64,000 bases of DNA from Yponomeuta sedellus (GCA_934045075.1 OW203726.1:1473535-1537534), one strand, 5' to 3'. Positions 52,252-63,299 are shown, counted from the stretch's first letter. Program-made: numbers and translations. The notes: generated from the letters alone by a model not told the origin.

Positions 52252-52293
52252 TACAGTGTATCCGTTCTTAAATGGCATAACGAGTAAACAAAC
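52252..52293. repeat. 42-bp inverted repeat, left copy
   Basis: TACAGTGTATCCGTTCTTAA through to GAGTAAACAAAC. The exact reverse complement lies at 56320-56361, on the other side of the Transib gene. The outer TACAG resembles Tc1-type ends with a TA target. Confidence 0.85.
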
Positions 52294-52917
52294 ATGGCTG
52301 ACCAATAAAATGTGACATTTCATAGTGTTGGTTTATTACTAAATGAATGACGGATTTCATTATTGAATGAACGAAGTTTAAGTCATAAAATAAACTAAAT
52401 AATTATGTAATATTAGTATCGCAATCCATCTGCTACACTGAACTCGACCCATACATACCTACAAACTGGGACCAAAAAATTAAGAAAATTCCGCTTATAA
52501 ATGTTGGCGGTAATGCTATCTCCTCAATAAAGAGTTCTTAAGATAATTATGGGGAAAAGTAGAATCAAAAAACGTGTAGAACATTAAAGATATTGGACCA
52601 TTTAAAATGGGGGTTTGTGCTGCGAAAGATATCCTTTTTAGTTTTTTTTATACTGATTTGGAGATATTTAGGAAATCTCATCTGGCAACCGTGGCTACAG
52701 CAACGTGAAAAAAACTGTTTGCTCGCTGGCTCGGCTGATCCACTGGCAGTTTTGTATACCGCATTAAAACTGACAGAATTACAGGCATGCTCGAAGAATC
52801 AACGGTATAACCCACAGAGTAAAATTTGAAAACAAAATCGCCGGATTTTGGGGTGATGTAGTTGCGTTCTATACCGTTGGCTCGCAGAAAATAAAAAACT
52901 GCGGTAAAGAAAACTGG

Positions 52918-53037
52918 CATCATGTGGGTACAGTGATATCGTTCCGATGTTAAACCGAACTGCAAAGTAGGTAGTCGGGGCTGTAAGTAATGCAATTTGC
53001 TTAAGTCAGATGTCGCTGCCTGTACGTAATACAGGTG
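52918..53037 (+). repeat. SINE family A leader fragment
   Basis: CATGTGGGTACAGTGATATC to GTCGCTGCCTGTACGTAATA and CAG. It is the leader only, without the tRNA-like core. It is interrupted where GTGGCTCGCTAATGGAAC begins, possibly the edge of the Transib insertion. Confidence 0.7.
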
Positions 53038-53494
53038 GCTCGCTAATGGAACACCCGCTTAACATGCAAGGTTTTAGAAAAAAAATCAATCAAACTTTAA
53101 TTCTTTATTCAATACCCACCGCAGCACACTGGTTCCACGCCCTAAGAGTAGCGGTCATAGGGTTTCGCGATAATAATGACTGTCGTTGTCATAGCTGATT
53201 ATTATTATTATGGTGTTTTGTAATACTTTAAGCCATAACACAATAAAAAAAAAACAAAATAATCTTAAAAAGCTTATTTTATTTACAAAATTATGCATTT
53301 TTATTACACTTAAAAGAAGGTTTGCAACTTAATAACTATTAAACCTTACTATTTACATTTTATATTACAAATAAAGTAAATACTTAACTAACATCTAAGT
53401 ACAAACACACAATTGGACAAAAAATATTATATTTACATAATAGGAGTTATGTAAAAAATAACATAAATACCTATCTTATTTTTTACATTTTTTC

Positions 53495-55440
53495 CTAAAC
53501 CGACAACAAATTTAATACTTCTTTTGATAGAATAGACTTCTTCTTCTGTGGTAACCTTCTTAAACTAGAAATATAAGGATCCGAATTAAGGAGAAGTCTA
53601 TGTATCAAGTCGGTGTTTGTGACAACCCGAGACATTTTCCTCGTGTTGTCACGCCTGAAGAGTTTGATTAATTTATTGCAAGATTCGGCGGCCTCTTCCG
53701 AAAGCTCACCTATTGACAATAATGCGTGTTCAATTACTTCCGACCCATGAATGAGGACCTTATGTACAGACGATGGCAAGTTGTACCATGGATAGGTAGC
53801 AACAAGTTTACGTGCTGTTTCTAGAGAATACTCTTTAAAAGTGGCGTTATTAATTTTGTATCCCGACGAAAGACACTGCAGCAGATTATGACATCTGTCA
53901 ATAAGGATTTTATCTAATCCAGTAATTTCCGCTGAAACCGCTGAGTTAGAAAAAAACTTTCTGGCAGTGTTTCCGTCGTTAGATGTGCCACTTCCTCCAC
54001 TTCGCGGTTTGTCGACTATTAGACCAAGTTTCTGCCTAAACTGTTGCTGCACATGTTGTTTTTTTTGTGCAAGAAGAGCTTTTTCGTCTGAAGAACGTAC
54101 CTGCCATTTCTTTATGTCTAATCTATAAGAAACGTGAATTAAATATTCGAAGAATCGGATATACGAGTGAAGAGGAGATAGTCCAAATTGATAGGTACCA
54201 CTATCTGCAGTTTTGCTCAGCGATTTATCAATGTCATTCATCTCTTTTGGAGTTGAACCACAAATATAACATCTACTACAAGATGTATCGCTCAGAGCAC
54301 TGCACACTTTACCATCAACCATGGTTAATTGTAAAGAATGCTGCACTTTTATTTCATATTCACCGTGAGTGAAAGAAGTCGGTTGTAAACTATCAATTTT
54401 AGTCTTGAAATAAGCTTCTTCTTGCACAGAAAGGTCTTTGGATTCTTTGGCAAATTGGAATCGAATAGGCCTACAATACCTGGTGGAAGAAGGGCGCGGA
54501 TTTTTCCAAACTATTTGATCTGGGTCGGAGGTATTGGACTTACAAACCAATTGAAGAGGACAATATGAAGTAACAAACATACTGCCATCATCATCGATAC
54601 CAGAATCTCCAAAAATCTGTTTATATTCGCTGTGCCCCGTACTCCCATCGAAACCCCATTTTCCAATCAAAACAAATTCTTTATTAGGGTCAATATTATT
54701 CAAAACGGGTTTTTGGGATTCTAGTATCCGGCAAGCAGTATGATCTAACAATGATTGTAATTCTACTTCAGCAGATGATTCCGTGATAAACTCTTGCGAT
54801 GGATAGCACCGCTTCTTAGCTTCTAACACTTTTTGATAAGATGGTAATGCATTAGGTGATTTTGCATTAACGAAGTCTTTCACCAAAAGATACTGATGTT
54901 TAGTCAGTTTTGTCTCATTTATAAGAGACAAGACTTCGTCAGTGCTGAAATTTAAAGATGCAGCGGCGTTAGATAGACTAGAATCGTCCAACAAAGAATT
55001 TATCGCAGAACTGTCTACTTTACTTAACTCTGCAAGCCTGCGGCGTTTTGATCTCTTGCTACATTCCTCAAAGTCCTTCCTGTGCTGGTGCTGTTGGGTG
55101 CTTGTCGAAGCTTCTGCTGCTGGCCGTTGGGTGTTGTGGCTCCCTACTGTTGCACAAGTTGGCAGAACGCAAACTTCAATTTCGTTCAGCCAGTCTCCGT
55201 ACTTAGAGACCATGCGAGAATGGTTGCACGTGACTTGCTTCCAAATTGCTACCAATCTTGTACAAACTTTAGTAACTCTTTTTTCCAAGTCATCAGCAAT
55301 GTAATTCTCAACATCAGGCAGCAATTGTATTAGGTCTCGAAAAACTCGATGCCAACGCTCCAGTTCAGATTTGCTGTCTTTAATAGACAGCCAAGTATCT
55401 AGTACAAGCATTCTTTTGAAAGAACACTTAATACTAGTAC
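53495..55440 (-). CDS. Transib (RAG1-like) transposase, main exon
   Basis: With the short first exon this gives 654 residues without interruption; numbers below are for that protein. It has the RAG1/Transib core layout. First catalytic Asp271 lies in KWGFDGSTGHSEYK and Asp382 in QLTMVDGK. A zinc-binding CYIC pair lies at 397/400 and its partner H-x4-H (HKVLIH) at 566/571. Glu592 lies in LSEEAAESCNKLIKLF, aligned with RAG1 Glu962 in ESGNKLFRRF. GGSGTSNDGNTARKFF matches the MRMNGNFARKL block. The N-terminal 200 residues are not recognised. These enzymes cut and paste DNA by the hairpin route that RAG1 shares. It lies in an ABCB7 intron, same strand. A poly-A signal AATAAA is near 53275-53300. 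Transposon ends were not found. Confidence 0.88.
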
Positions 55441-55786
55441 CTAAAACAAAATAAAAATACGTTAAAAGCGGATCAAAATAGATACATGTTTCGTAGCAAG
55501 TGCTACGCGCCTGCTACGCGTTCAGGCGCGCGGCGTAGCACCTGGCTGCACCTTACAGACGCAGCATGACGCAGCTAAATTTGGAGAGGCCTAGTAGTAG
55601 ACATTGTAACCCATATTTCTATACCAAATTGAATGGTACAAGTAGGTACAAACATAAGTAAAAGCTTCAACGTAAAAAATATACAGACATAAATACATAA
55701 AAAATGCCACGTTGGCGTAGCACTCTATTTAAAAAAAAAATGTAGGAGGAAAAGGCAAAATAGTAAAGTAAATTAATAATACATAC

Positions 55787-55805
55787 CTGTGACTTCAAAT
55801 TCCAT
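55787..55805 (-). CDS. Transib transposase, first exon
   Basis: ATGGAATTTGAAGTCACAG, then donor GTATGT. It joins in frame to the acceptor TGTTTTAG at 55441, adding MEFEVT, a split Gly and TSIKCSFKR before the internal Met of the main frame. The phase match and good splice sites support it. There is no transcript evidence. Confidence 0.65.
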
Positions 55806-55849
55806 TGTAAAATAGCAGGTCACAGACAAGTTGGAACTTAAACACACGC

Positions 55850-56310
55850 GTCGCGTCTTGGGCTAATTAAAGCACTTGGTGATAACAGGTTGATGACTAA
55901 TTACTTGTGTTCACTTCGGATGCCGAAAAAGGAATGTTGGGAACAATAGATTGCGAAACCTTTTATACCCTCAGGTAGTATGACAATTAGTGGGTAACTG
56001 AGCCAGATATCATGGCTTAGCTCAGTCATTGCCATCCGAGTCCTATGACCTACTACGGTACCACCGTGCGCAGTACCTACTCTATTTTGTTATTTTTATT
56101 ATTCCGGTGCTATGTGCACTGATTAAATAACATAAACAGCGCCTGTGATCAGAAAATCAGTGTATTTAGAATTTCGGCAAAAAATCATAGTTTTAATCAC
56201 AAATTCAGCCAGTTTTCGGTAAAATATGATGCCCCTGTGTCTTAACTAGTGTCTACAACTAAATGTGGTAACCTATATCGAGTGATGCTTCCGGAATTCG
56301 TGTTTTGTGG
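55850..56310. other. Transib upstream region
   Basis: Presumed promoter side of the transposase gene. It contains CCTATGACCTACTACGG near 56041. No TATA box or transposon terminus could be fixed. Confidence 0.3.
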
Positions 56311-56319
56311 TTGAGTAAG

Positions 56320-56361
56320 GTTTGTTTACTCGTTATGCCATTTAAGAACGGATACACTGTA
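56320..56361. repeat. 42-bp inverted repeat, right copy
   Basis: Exact reverse complement of 52252-52293, ending GGATACACTGTA. Confidence 0.85.
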
Positions 56362-56489
56362 GGTATTTTCGCTTTAGTATGGGAGTGATGTATCTGTTAC
56401 GTAGTAACTATTATCTAATCTGTGGCCTGGCTCACTCAGCCCGCCCGTAATCGCGCGCCCTTGCCGTCGATACTTAAATACTTTTAAAA

Positions 56490-56605
56490 ATGTCCAATCC
56501 AAATACTAGGTGTTGCTGTGCCTAAATGTAAAAATACAACTACTAATTCGACGGAAAAGTTGTTTTTTATAGTTCCAGAAGATGTTGCGAAATGAATGGA
56601 AAATG
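56490..56605 (+). pseudogene. THAP-domain remnant, N-terminal half
   Basis: The frame reads VAVPKCKNTTTNSTEKLFFI, VPEDVAK, then a stop and MENA. The PKCKN and KLFFIVPED segments are typical of the start of a THAP finger. A preceding ATG is out of frame. Confidence 0.5.
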
Positions 56606-56904
56606 CGAAAAAAATTGATATTTATAGTTTTAATAAAACTATATTGCATTAGGACAATGTTATTTTATTATTTTTGTCAAAAATATTTTTTTCCAAAACT
56701 TTACACATTTTTCAAAAAGATCATCACAATATTTTTTCTTATAAACTACTTCATGCACATCAACATTCCTTGAGGTTTCAAAGTCAACGTGAGCAATACA
56801 AAATAGGGCTTTTCTCTTTCCGGTCATTTGTGTTTGTATCTGAGCCTAATATTTTTTACCTAGTTTACCTTTACCAATCTATAATATGAAAATTAATCAG
56901 TGAA

Positions 56905-57035
56905 TGTTGGTAAGCGCAAATCTCGAGAGCAGCTGAACCGATTTCGCTAATTATTTTTTTAGAATATTCCTTGAAGTACGGGGATGGTTCTTACGAAGAG
57001 ACTCTTAGGCGGTACGAAGTTTGCCGGGTCAGCCA
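56905..57035. repeat. Interspersed repeat fragment (as at 11525-11690, reversed)
   Basis: TCGAGAGCAGCTGAACCGAT, AATATTCCTTGAAGTACGGG and GGTTCTTACGAAGAG. Confidence 0.5.
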
Positions 57036-57039
57036 GTAC

Positions 57040-57925
57040 GTAATAAAAGTGTTTGCCTTGGTTGGACACTTTACTTCTATAACGCAGTCATCAGTACGCC
57101 CGTCAGGCGAGGCACCGATCATAGGCCACTCATTCTCTAAAAAAGACCATATTCCACTATCTTTATAAAATGTATCTTCGCGACTTCCTTAAATAAATCC
57201 TTTTCTAATATTTTTCCTCTTTTGATAGCATTCGTAGCACAACACAGATAAGAAATATTCGCATATCGAGTCGATGAATGAAAACGTTCCGTTTCATTAT
57301 ATTCGTTCAATAACCTAACAAAGGTGGAATATGCAGAAATTTAGTGGCTACTTGTCAAAATTCAGGGGATTTTACTCAATTCTACAAAGAAAACAGTAGA
57401 TCAGGAGACAGTGCTTAAAATAAGAAAATCTCCTAATAAATTAGTAAAGTTTCGGGCCCGCGCCGCGCGGGTCCGAGCTCGCGTGGCGCGTTGTGACATG
57501 ACCTCACAACGCGCCGCGCGACTGTTAGCGGGGCTCGATATTTTTCGTAACTTTGAATGCAAAATCAAAATTACAAGGTATTTTTGACTAAAACAAAAAC
57601 TAGTGTATTTGTATACATACAGGCTTTACTGAGACAAGCGATTTCAAGCGATTTGGCATACCTAGTAACATTCTTTAGTTACTGATATATTACAGTGCTA
57701 CACAAGAAATAAGTCTCGCGGATGTACCTGCGCAGATGACCAAATTTTGGATGTGCGGCAAGTTGATCGAGCAATCAGATAGTTTCATTTTATGACAGGC
57801 CGCGCGCCTTTGTTGCTATTGGTTGATTCAACGTCATCGATGCAGGTGACTATTAGTTTGGCAATATTAGCGTGAGCGAAATAGGTAGCGCTACTACAGC
57901 AATCAATTCTGCACCTTAACCGTAT
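57040..57925. other. Unannotated intron
   Basis: Holds a GC-rich hairpin region at 57455-57540 (GGCGCGTTGTGACATGACCT / CACAACGCGCC). No gene is seen. Confidence 0.35.
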
Positions 57926-57929
57926 CGGT

Positions 57930-58295
57930 TAAAGATCATGTTGAATGTACTTGTAGCTTCGGGTACTTTCGTTACACTTCTTCCTACACTTAAGCCAAAT
58001 TCGATAAAGAATAGAGGTAAACAAACCAATTTAGGGTCATCACAACTCACGTTTTACAAATTGTCTATTGTTTACATGATTATAGCCTTTTACATGCTAA
58101 GTATTTATCAACAATTCATATTGCAGCATATTTCACTATAATCACTCAAATAACATGCATAATAATATTACCTTGTTATTTCGAAAAACTATAAAAAATT
58201 CGACATTAATTTTACGCGACAGCCCTACAGAAAAAGAAACATGGACGAAATTCAGGTGTGAAAAACATTTTGGGGAATTTAGTATAATGCCAACG
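57930..58295 (+). pseudogene. THAP-domain remnant, C-terminal half
   Basis: The frame reads LILRDSPTEKETWTKFRCEK, HFGEFS, the same as the antisense copy at 25590-25960. The preceding segment (PNSIKNRGKQTNLG, QLTFYK) is also shared. These two are copies of one element. Confidence 0.55.
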
Positions 58296-58369
58296 AGTGA
58301 AGTTTAGAGTCGTTTGTCAGTATGTGTATAATTTTATATGGCATAAGTATATAGCATATATGTGTGAAA

Positions 58370-58703
58370 AAATGGCACAAGACAAAAATATAGAAGTGCT
58401 TAGATTGCCCTCATATCATTGCGAATTAAATCCGATAGAAATCATATGAGGGCAAGTAAAAGGCCATGTTGCTGCCAAAAATAAAACTTTTTAAATGGCT
58501 GAACTAAATAAAGGTCCTGTTAGATGAGGCAAGAAGTAAAATTACTCCAGCAGCATGGCAACGTTGTGTTAAACACGTAATTAAAGAGAGAAGAAAACGC
58601 CGAATTTGATGGTGTAATGGATAATGTCATTGATGAATTTATAATTCAAGTCTCCAGAGACTTAAATTCATCCTCCTCTTTGGCCAGTGACAGTGATGAT
58701 TAG
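58370..58703 (+). pseudogene. IS630/Tc1-type transposase, C-terminal remnant
   Basis: The frame reads VLRLPSYHCELNPIEII, where the Glu is the third catalytic residue. A TGA stands where Trp is expected, then QVKGHVAAKN, a frameshift and TPAAWQRCVKHVIK. It ends in a Ser/Asp-rich tail and stop. It corresponds to the part missing from the copy at 29941-30942, but they are separate copies. Confidence 0.7.
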
Positions 58704-58709
58704 TGTGAA

Positions 58710-59350
58710 CATATGAATAAAAATATATACAAAGAACTTTCTTTTATTGCAATATTCGCAGGACCTAGGTCCTAATCTCCTCATTTTCATAGTAGCATCT
58801 ATAGGTACTTATTAATATTATAAAGTTGAAGTGTTTGTATGTTTTTTGCTTAAACGCGCTTAATTCTATTTGGAAAATCATGCGGCATGGCTCGCGTGGA
58901 TGATTGTTACATCTGTGTGTCATATTTCAGTGTTGTCATATTATGTCATATTCAAATCGGTTAAGCCTTTCACTTTATAGATTTTATAATCATAAACATA
59001 TAAACATAAATAAGCATTTTACATTAGTAGGAGGAACGATTATTATTTGTATGAAAATGATTTCTAGAAAAGGTTGTTAACATCTGCCTTTTAGGTGTAA
59101 ACAAGTCGTTGCCTAGCAACAAAGGGACTTTTATGACGTGTAGTACTGTACGTACACCGAAGTATTTTCCTGATTTGTTTCTTGACTGTAGGTACTGTGC
59201 TCGCGCTGCGTGTTCATGCGTATCTATAGTATAGCGAGTACATAATCTTGTTTTGTATTAGGTACCTACTCCAAAGTAATTGCGTGATTTGTTTCGCATG
59301 GTATATACTCGAAACAGAATTTTAATATAATAGGCAGTAGGAAAATAAAT
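58710..59350. other. Unannotated intron
   Basis: AT-rich; no recognised feature. Confidence 0.35.
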
Positions 59351-59359
59351 AAATACATA

Positions 59360-59460
59360 CATACATAACCTCACGCCTGTATCCCAGTGGGGTAGGCAGA
59401 GACCAGGGCCGCCACTTGCCATGATCCTGACGGATCACCTTCGCTTCAAATAAATAATAG
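59360..59460 (-). repeat. RTE-like LINE 3' end, antisense
   Basis: CATAACCTCACGCCTGTATC to GCCATGATCCTGACGGATCA and CCTTCGCTTC. Confidence 0.6.
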
Positions 59461-60200
59461 AAACATATTATTATCATTCTTAAATACCAATAAGTACCTA
59501 CCTATTAACTTTATTTTTAACCTCACCTTAGGTTTCCTCACAATCTTTCAGTAGTGATATTACAAATAATAAAAGATAGGTAACTAACATAGAAAATCAT
59601 CGGTAAATGCGGCGGGATTACACCCGTTTTCAAGTTTTTGCGAATCAGACGGTCTCTCCCATGTAGGTACCTACGTACGTTACTTTGTGTTTTATAGCTT
59701 CTCCTGCGAGAAAAGAAATTGACAAACCATTTTGATATTGAATCATTTTTGTCTGCTGCCATCTGTTATCTTTTTGAAGAGTTATTTGTCTGCTGCCATC
59801 TATTATCGTTTCAAGTATTATTTGGTAATTTTCTTTCCTCAAAGTGGCGCTTTTCGTCGTGGAATTTTTTGGAAACCTACAATTAGCTCAAAGTACAGCG
59901 CCATCTGGATTTAAGACGGTTTTTTGATGCTACGCTCTCTTGTATGGGCTATGGTGGTCTAATACCTTCTTTGTCTATGGCACAATCAATATATTTCGGT
60001 TTCTTACGTTAAATACTATAGGAAATAGTATCGCGTCAAATTTGATACGTGTCAAATAGCGGAATAATTCAATCCAACGCTTGCGGGGCCAGTCTTTCTA
60101 CAGTATACTAAGGTTCAAAAAGAATGTTAAACCAATAAAACTTTTGGGCAATTTCCGTTCTTTTATTCGATTTTCGCTTAGAAAAAAAACGTCGCCTTAC

Positions 60201-60375
60201 CTTTGGCAATCTCGTTGGCGGCCATGATCATGATGAGACTGAGTCCGCCGCTGAATATGGCGTGCTGACCGAAGTTGAGGAGCGCCAAGCTCGAGGCAGT
60301 CTTCAGAGACGCCGTCTCGTACTTTTGGAGGCTCTCGTCGTACTTTTTCAGTTCGTAGGCTTCGTTGTTGAAGTA
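60201..60375 (-). CDS. ABCB7: ABCB7 exon: transmembrane domain
   Basis: 58 codons plus one base: YFNNEAYELKKYDESLQKYE, TASLKTASSLALLNFGQHAI and FSGGLSLIMIMAANEIAK. Acceptor ATTTTCCAG, donor AAAG/GTAAGG. YFNNE and the LNFGQ segment are characteristic of ABCB7. No repeat block derived from this exon is seen downstream. Confidence 0.95.
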
Positions 60376-60399
60376 CTGGAAAATATGATATTTATATAA

Positions 60400-60716
60400 G
60401 GGGCCATCCATGAATTACGTCACACGAATTTCGTAAGTTTTTGACCCATCCCCCGTCCTTGTCACAGGTGGTCAAATTTGTGTGACTCACATATTTTACA
60501 ATTTTTAAATTATTGTATTCAGACAGCAGTATAGAAATTAGAATTATATCAAAAGTTGCAAATGTTTTCAGAATTTCGTTAATAGTGCACTTCGTGTTTT
60601 AATACAAGATTTGGAATAGTGACGTTACAAAATTTAGGACATCTCCCACCCCCCTGTCACACTTCGTCGACCCCCTCCCTCCCCCTTAACGTGTGACGTA
60701 ATTTATGGATGGTCCC
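60400..60716. mobile_element. MITE (GGGGCCATCCATGAATTACG type) beside a splice acceptor
   Basis: The ends AGGGGCCATCCATGAATTAC and GTAATTTATGGATGGTCCCT are inverted over about 27 bp, with C-rich/G-rich parts inside. Its left end lies only 25 bp upstream of the acceptor of the exon at 60201-60375. This element type is common in insect genomes. Confidence 0.8.
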
Positions 60717-60756
60717 TAAATAAAAATATTTCTTAATGAGTCGCGATGCTCATAGA

Positions 60757-61046
60757 TACAGTCTGTTAGCTTTTAGAATATATCTCGGACTCTAGAGTAG
60801 GCTTCGGTGTTCGCCGAAAGCACACGAGAGTATAAAACTGCTTTGTATAAAACTTTTCTTTACTAGTATTAATATATTGAACGGGCCTAATCGCGATTAT
60901 TTATTAGGTAAAACGTAATTTTCTTCACTATTTTGAAAAGTTATGTAAATTTAAGTGTCCAATTAGTTTCGATATTTTTATTACACGAATATATACGATT
61001 CTATCCGATAGTAGAAGAGGTATATTCTAAAAGCTAACAGACTGTA
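60757..61046. mobile_element. Tc1-type MITE with CAGTCTGTTAGC ends, copy 3, with insertion
   Basis: Both ends are intact (TACAGTCTGTTAGCTTTTAG ... AAAAGCTAACAGACTGTA). About 60 bp near 60865-60925 (TTGAACGGGCCTAATCGCGA) are inserted relative to the other copies. Confidence 0.8.
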
Positions 61047-61309
61047 GTTACTTATTGAACTGGTCCAATCGCGATGATTTATTAGGTAAAACGTAGTTAT
61101 CTTAATTATGAAGGTGTTGCAATCGCTAGTTGCAATTCACGCTTGACTTGCATTTTCAACCATAGACATGTTTATCAAGCGAGACCAGCCTTCGCAAACA
61201 CTATCCCATCTGTCTAGATGGGGTAGAAGCCTCATATCTCATAAGATCATTTTTGTACTTTAAAAATAATGTTTCTATCTGTAAATGTCAACATCATCGT
61301 CATCAAGCC

Positions 61310-61445
61310 ATTATGTCCCCACCGTGGGGCATGGGTCTCTTCCCTAAGGAAGGTATAGCTCATACTCCACCACGGGGGCCAAGTCAGGATTGGTGGAGGC
61401 CTGCAAGACTAGTGGCTAGTCTTACTGTCAGAAGTTTTCAAGTTT
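61310..61445 (-). repeat. 5S-rRNA-like SINE tail fragment
   Basis: ATGTCCCCACCGTGGGGCAT to GCTAGTCTTACTGTCAGAAG. The promoter-like head is absent. Confidence 0.65.
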
Positions 61446-61449
61446 AGAT

Positions 61450-62300
61450 GTATGCTGATAAAAATTCATTGACTATGTCTTTTTCAAATTAACCAATAAA
61501 TTTATGTTATTTATCCAATCAATTATGTCCTTAAGTATGTCATTTATTTTGTTTTCATAAACGTCAAGTTCATTCAATTACAGCAGTCTTCAGCAAATAA
61601 AGTCACGGGACTGGAGGTATATTTGGTGAGATAATTAATGTAAATGATAAAGAGAAGGGGCCCCAAAACGCTTCCCGAGGCACGCCATATTTTACTTGCC
61701 TTGAGTTTGACAAGATCTTTAACTCACTTTTAGATATAATGTTGACTCAAGATGTTCGCGCGAGAATCGATCGTGCGACGTAATCATGAATCTGTGGTCA
61801 CTCATTCATTACTCATTCGTTCCGGTGCAGGCGCTCGTCGCTCCCGCCGCCGTTATCCATCCATCTGCATACACATACGCACTGTGACATACGCGCGTGG
61901 TAAGTGCTCGAATTCTCGTGAAGTGATAGACATTTGGTAACCAATAAACTTTATCAGTTCAAAGAACAATATATTGACGATATTAGACCATACGTGAACA
62001 GTGCAGGAGTGCTCTCCGCTCGCCGGACGCATCAGCTCATCCGTCACCGCTCATCATCTGCCCATCAGTTCAAACCGATAAATAATCCACCATCACCAGG
62101 TAAGTCCATTCATATCACCTCCCATTCCACTCATATCTCAATCAGCCCATCCATCGTGAGGTAGAACTAGCCGAACTAGCATTTTTGGTCCTTCGAGCCG
62201 GACTACCACTAGATATTTCAGTGGACTGACTTCTGTCGCTTAGGCATGATTCGATAGCATTTAGAATCCTTGTGTAGTTATTATTATCTTCACTATTATT
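61450..62300. other. Unannotated intron
   Basis: A moderately GC-rich part at 61750-62130 has several short open frames on both strands and a donor-like GCGTGGTAAGTG at about 61895. I cannot connect it to a gene. It could be part of an LTR or a non-coding exon. Confidence 0.35.
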
Positions 62301-62309
62301 AAGGCTCAC

Positions 62310-62458
62310 CTTGACAGTCTCATAGTTGATCAGCGAATCGACGGCTTTGTTCCCAGCCTCGTTCTCAGCCCGGTTCATGTAGACCCGGAACTTGGTCCGC
62401 CACTGCGTTATGGCCAGTGTGAATACTGCGTACACTCCCACGCAGCCGAACGCGATGC
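62310..62458 (-). CDS. ABCB7: ABCB7 exon: transmembrane domain
   Basis: 149 nt: two bases completing Gly, then IAFGCVGVYAVFTLAITQWR, TKFRVYMNRAENEAGNKAVD and SLINYETVK. Acceptor CGTTCAG, donor AAG/GTGAGC. It contains one membrane helix and the conserved WRTKFR and NYETVK segments. Confidence 0.95.
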
Positions 62459-62514
62459 CTGAACGATAGGAAACGGGAAACTTTCACTAAAAAAATACTG
62501 TAGAATATATTATT

Positions 62515-62785
62515 TTTAATGCACTAACCCGTGCTAAGGAACAAATTTAAAAACCTATTTAGAGGCTAAAAATTTCACCCATGCCGGGATTCGAACCCGC
62601 AACCTCTGGCTATCCGTGCCAGCGCTCTACCAATTGAGCCAATGGGCGACTCACGGCATCAGTGAAATTTCGAACCTCTTTACACTATTCTCTGTATTAC
62701 GTACAGGCAGCGACATCTGACTTAAGCAAATTGCATTACTTACAGCCCCGACTACCTACTTTGCAGTTAATATAGAGAATATTGT
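62515..62785 (-). repeat. SINE family A, antisense unit
   Basis: Tail, core and leader as at 28081. It ends CCCCGACTACCTACTTTGCA and abuts the sense copy that follows. Confidence 0.85.
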
Positions 62786-62930
62786 AAAGAGGTTCGAAAT
62801 TTCACTAATGCCGGTGAGTCACCCATTAGCTCAGTTGGAAAGAGCGCTGGCACGGATAGCCAGAGGTCGTGGGTTCGAATCCCGGCATGGGTGGAATTTT
62901 TAGCCTCTAAATAGGTTTTTATCAGTTTAG
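62786..62930 (+). repeat. SINE family A, sense copy
   Basis: ATTGTAAAGAGGTTCGAAAT leader, tRNA-like core (CACCCATTAGCTCAGTTGGA) and tail. With the preceding antisense copy it makes an inverted pair of about 400 bp. Confidence 0.85.
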
Positions 62931-62934
62931 AAGT

Positions 62935-63240
62935 TTTAGTTAGACCGCAGATTTCCCCACTTAGCCTGAGTTGGGCATTGTACGTAGCAAGCGCTGAGGA
63001 ATTTTAGCTCCTCAACACTTGGGCCTCCTTACGATGTTTTCGTACACCGTTAGCGAGTGGTATTGCTTCAATAAATTCATAAAATTAAATGTACATATGA
63101 CATAGGAAACAAAGTCAAAGAAAATACCAAACAATCAACTACCTCAGCGCCTCAAAATTGCCAACCCACGGTGGGCACGCGTGGTAATAAAGCCCATACT
63201 CTCTCTTTATGAGAGAAGGCCTGTGCCCTGCAGTGGAAAG
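62935..63240. repeat. SINE family C pieces
   Basis: A segment in antisense (TTAGTTAGACCGCAGATTTC, CTTACGATGTTTTCGTACAC), as at 470-640, followed by a sense tail (GCCAACCCACGGTGGGCACG, TACTCTCTCTTTATGAGAGA). Confidence 0.6.
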
Positions 63241-63299
63241 CATATAGGCTGCATAAAATAAAAGTAATACAAGATAAAAAAAATTATATACCTTTTACA

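Noticed and set aside
54067..55333. Plus-strand open frames of 80-120 residues
   Set aside because: Antisense shadows of the Transib transposase frame.
52252..56361. Treating the 42-bp inverted repeats as the Transib termini
   Set aside because: Transib ends start CAC(A/T)(A/G)TG with a 5-bp GC-rich duplication. These start TACAG/CAGTG and look Tc1-like, so they were kept as a separate observation.
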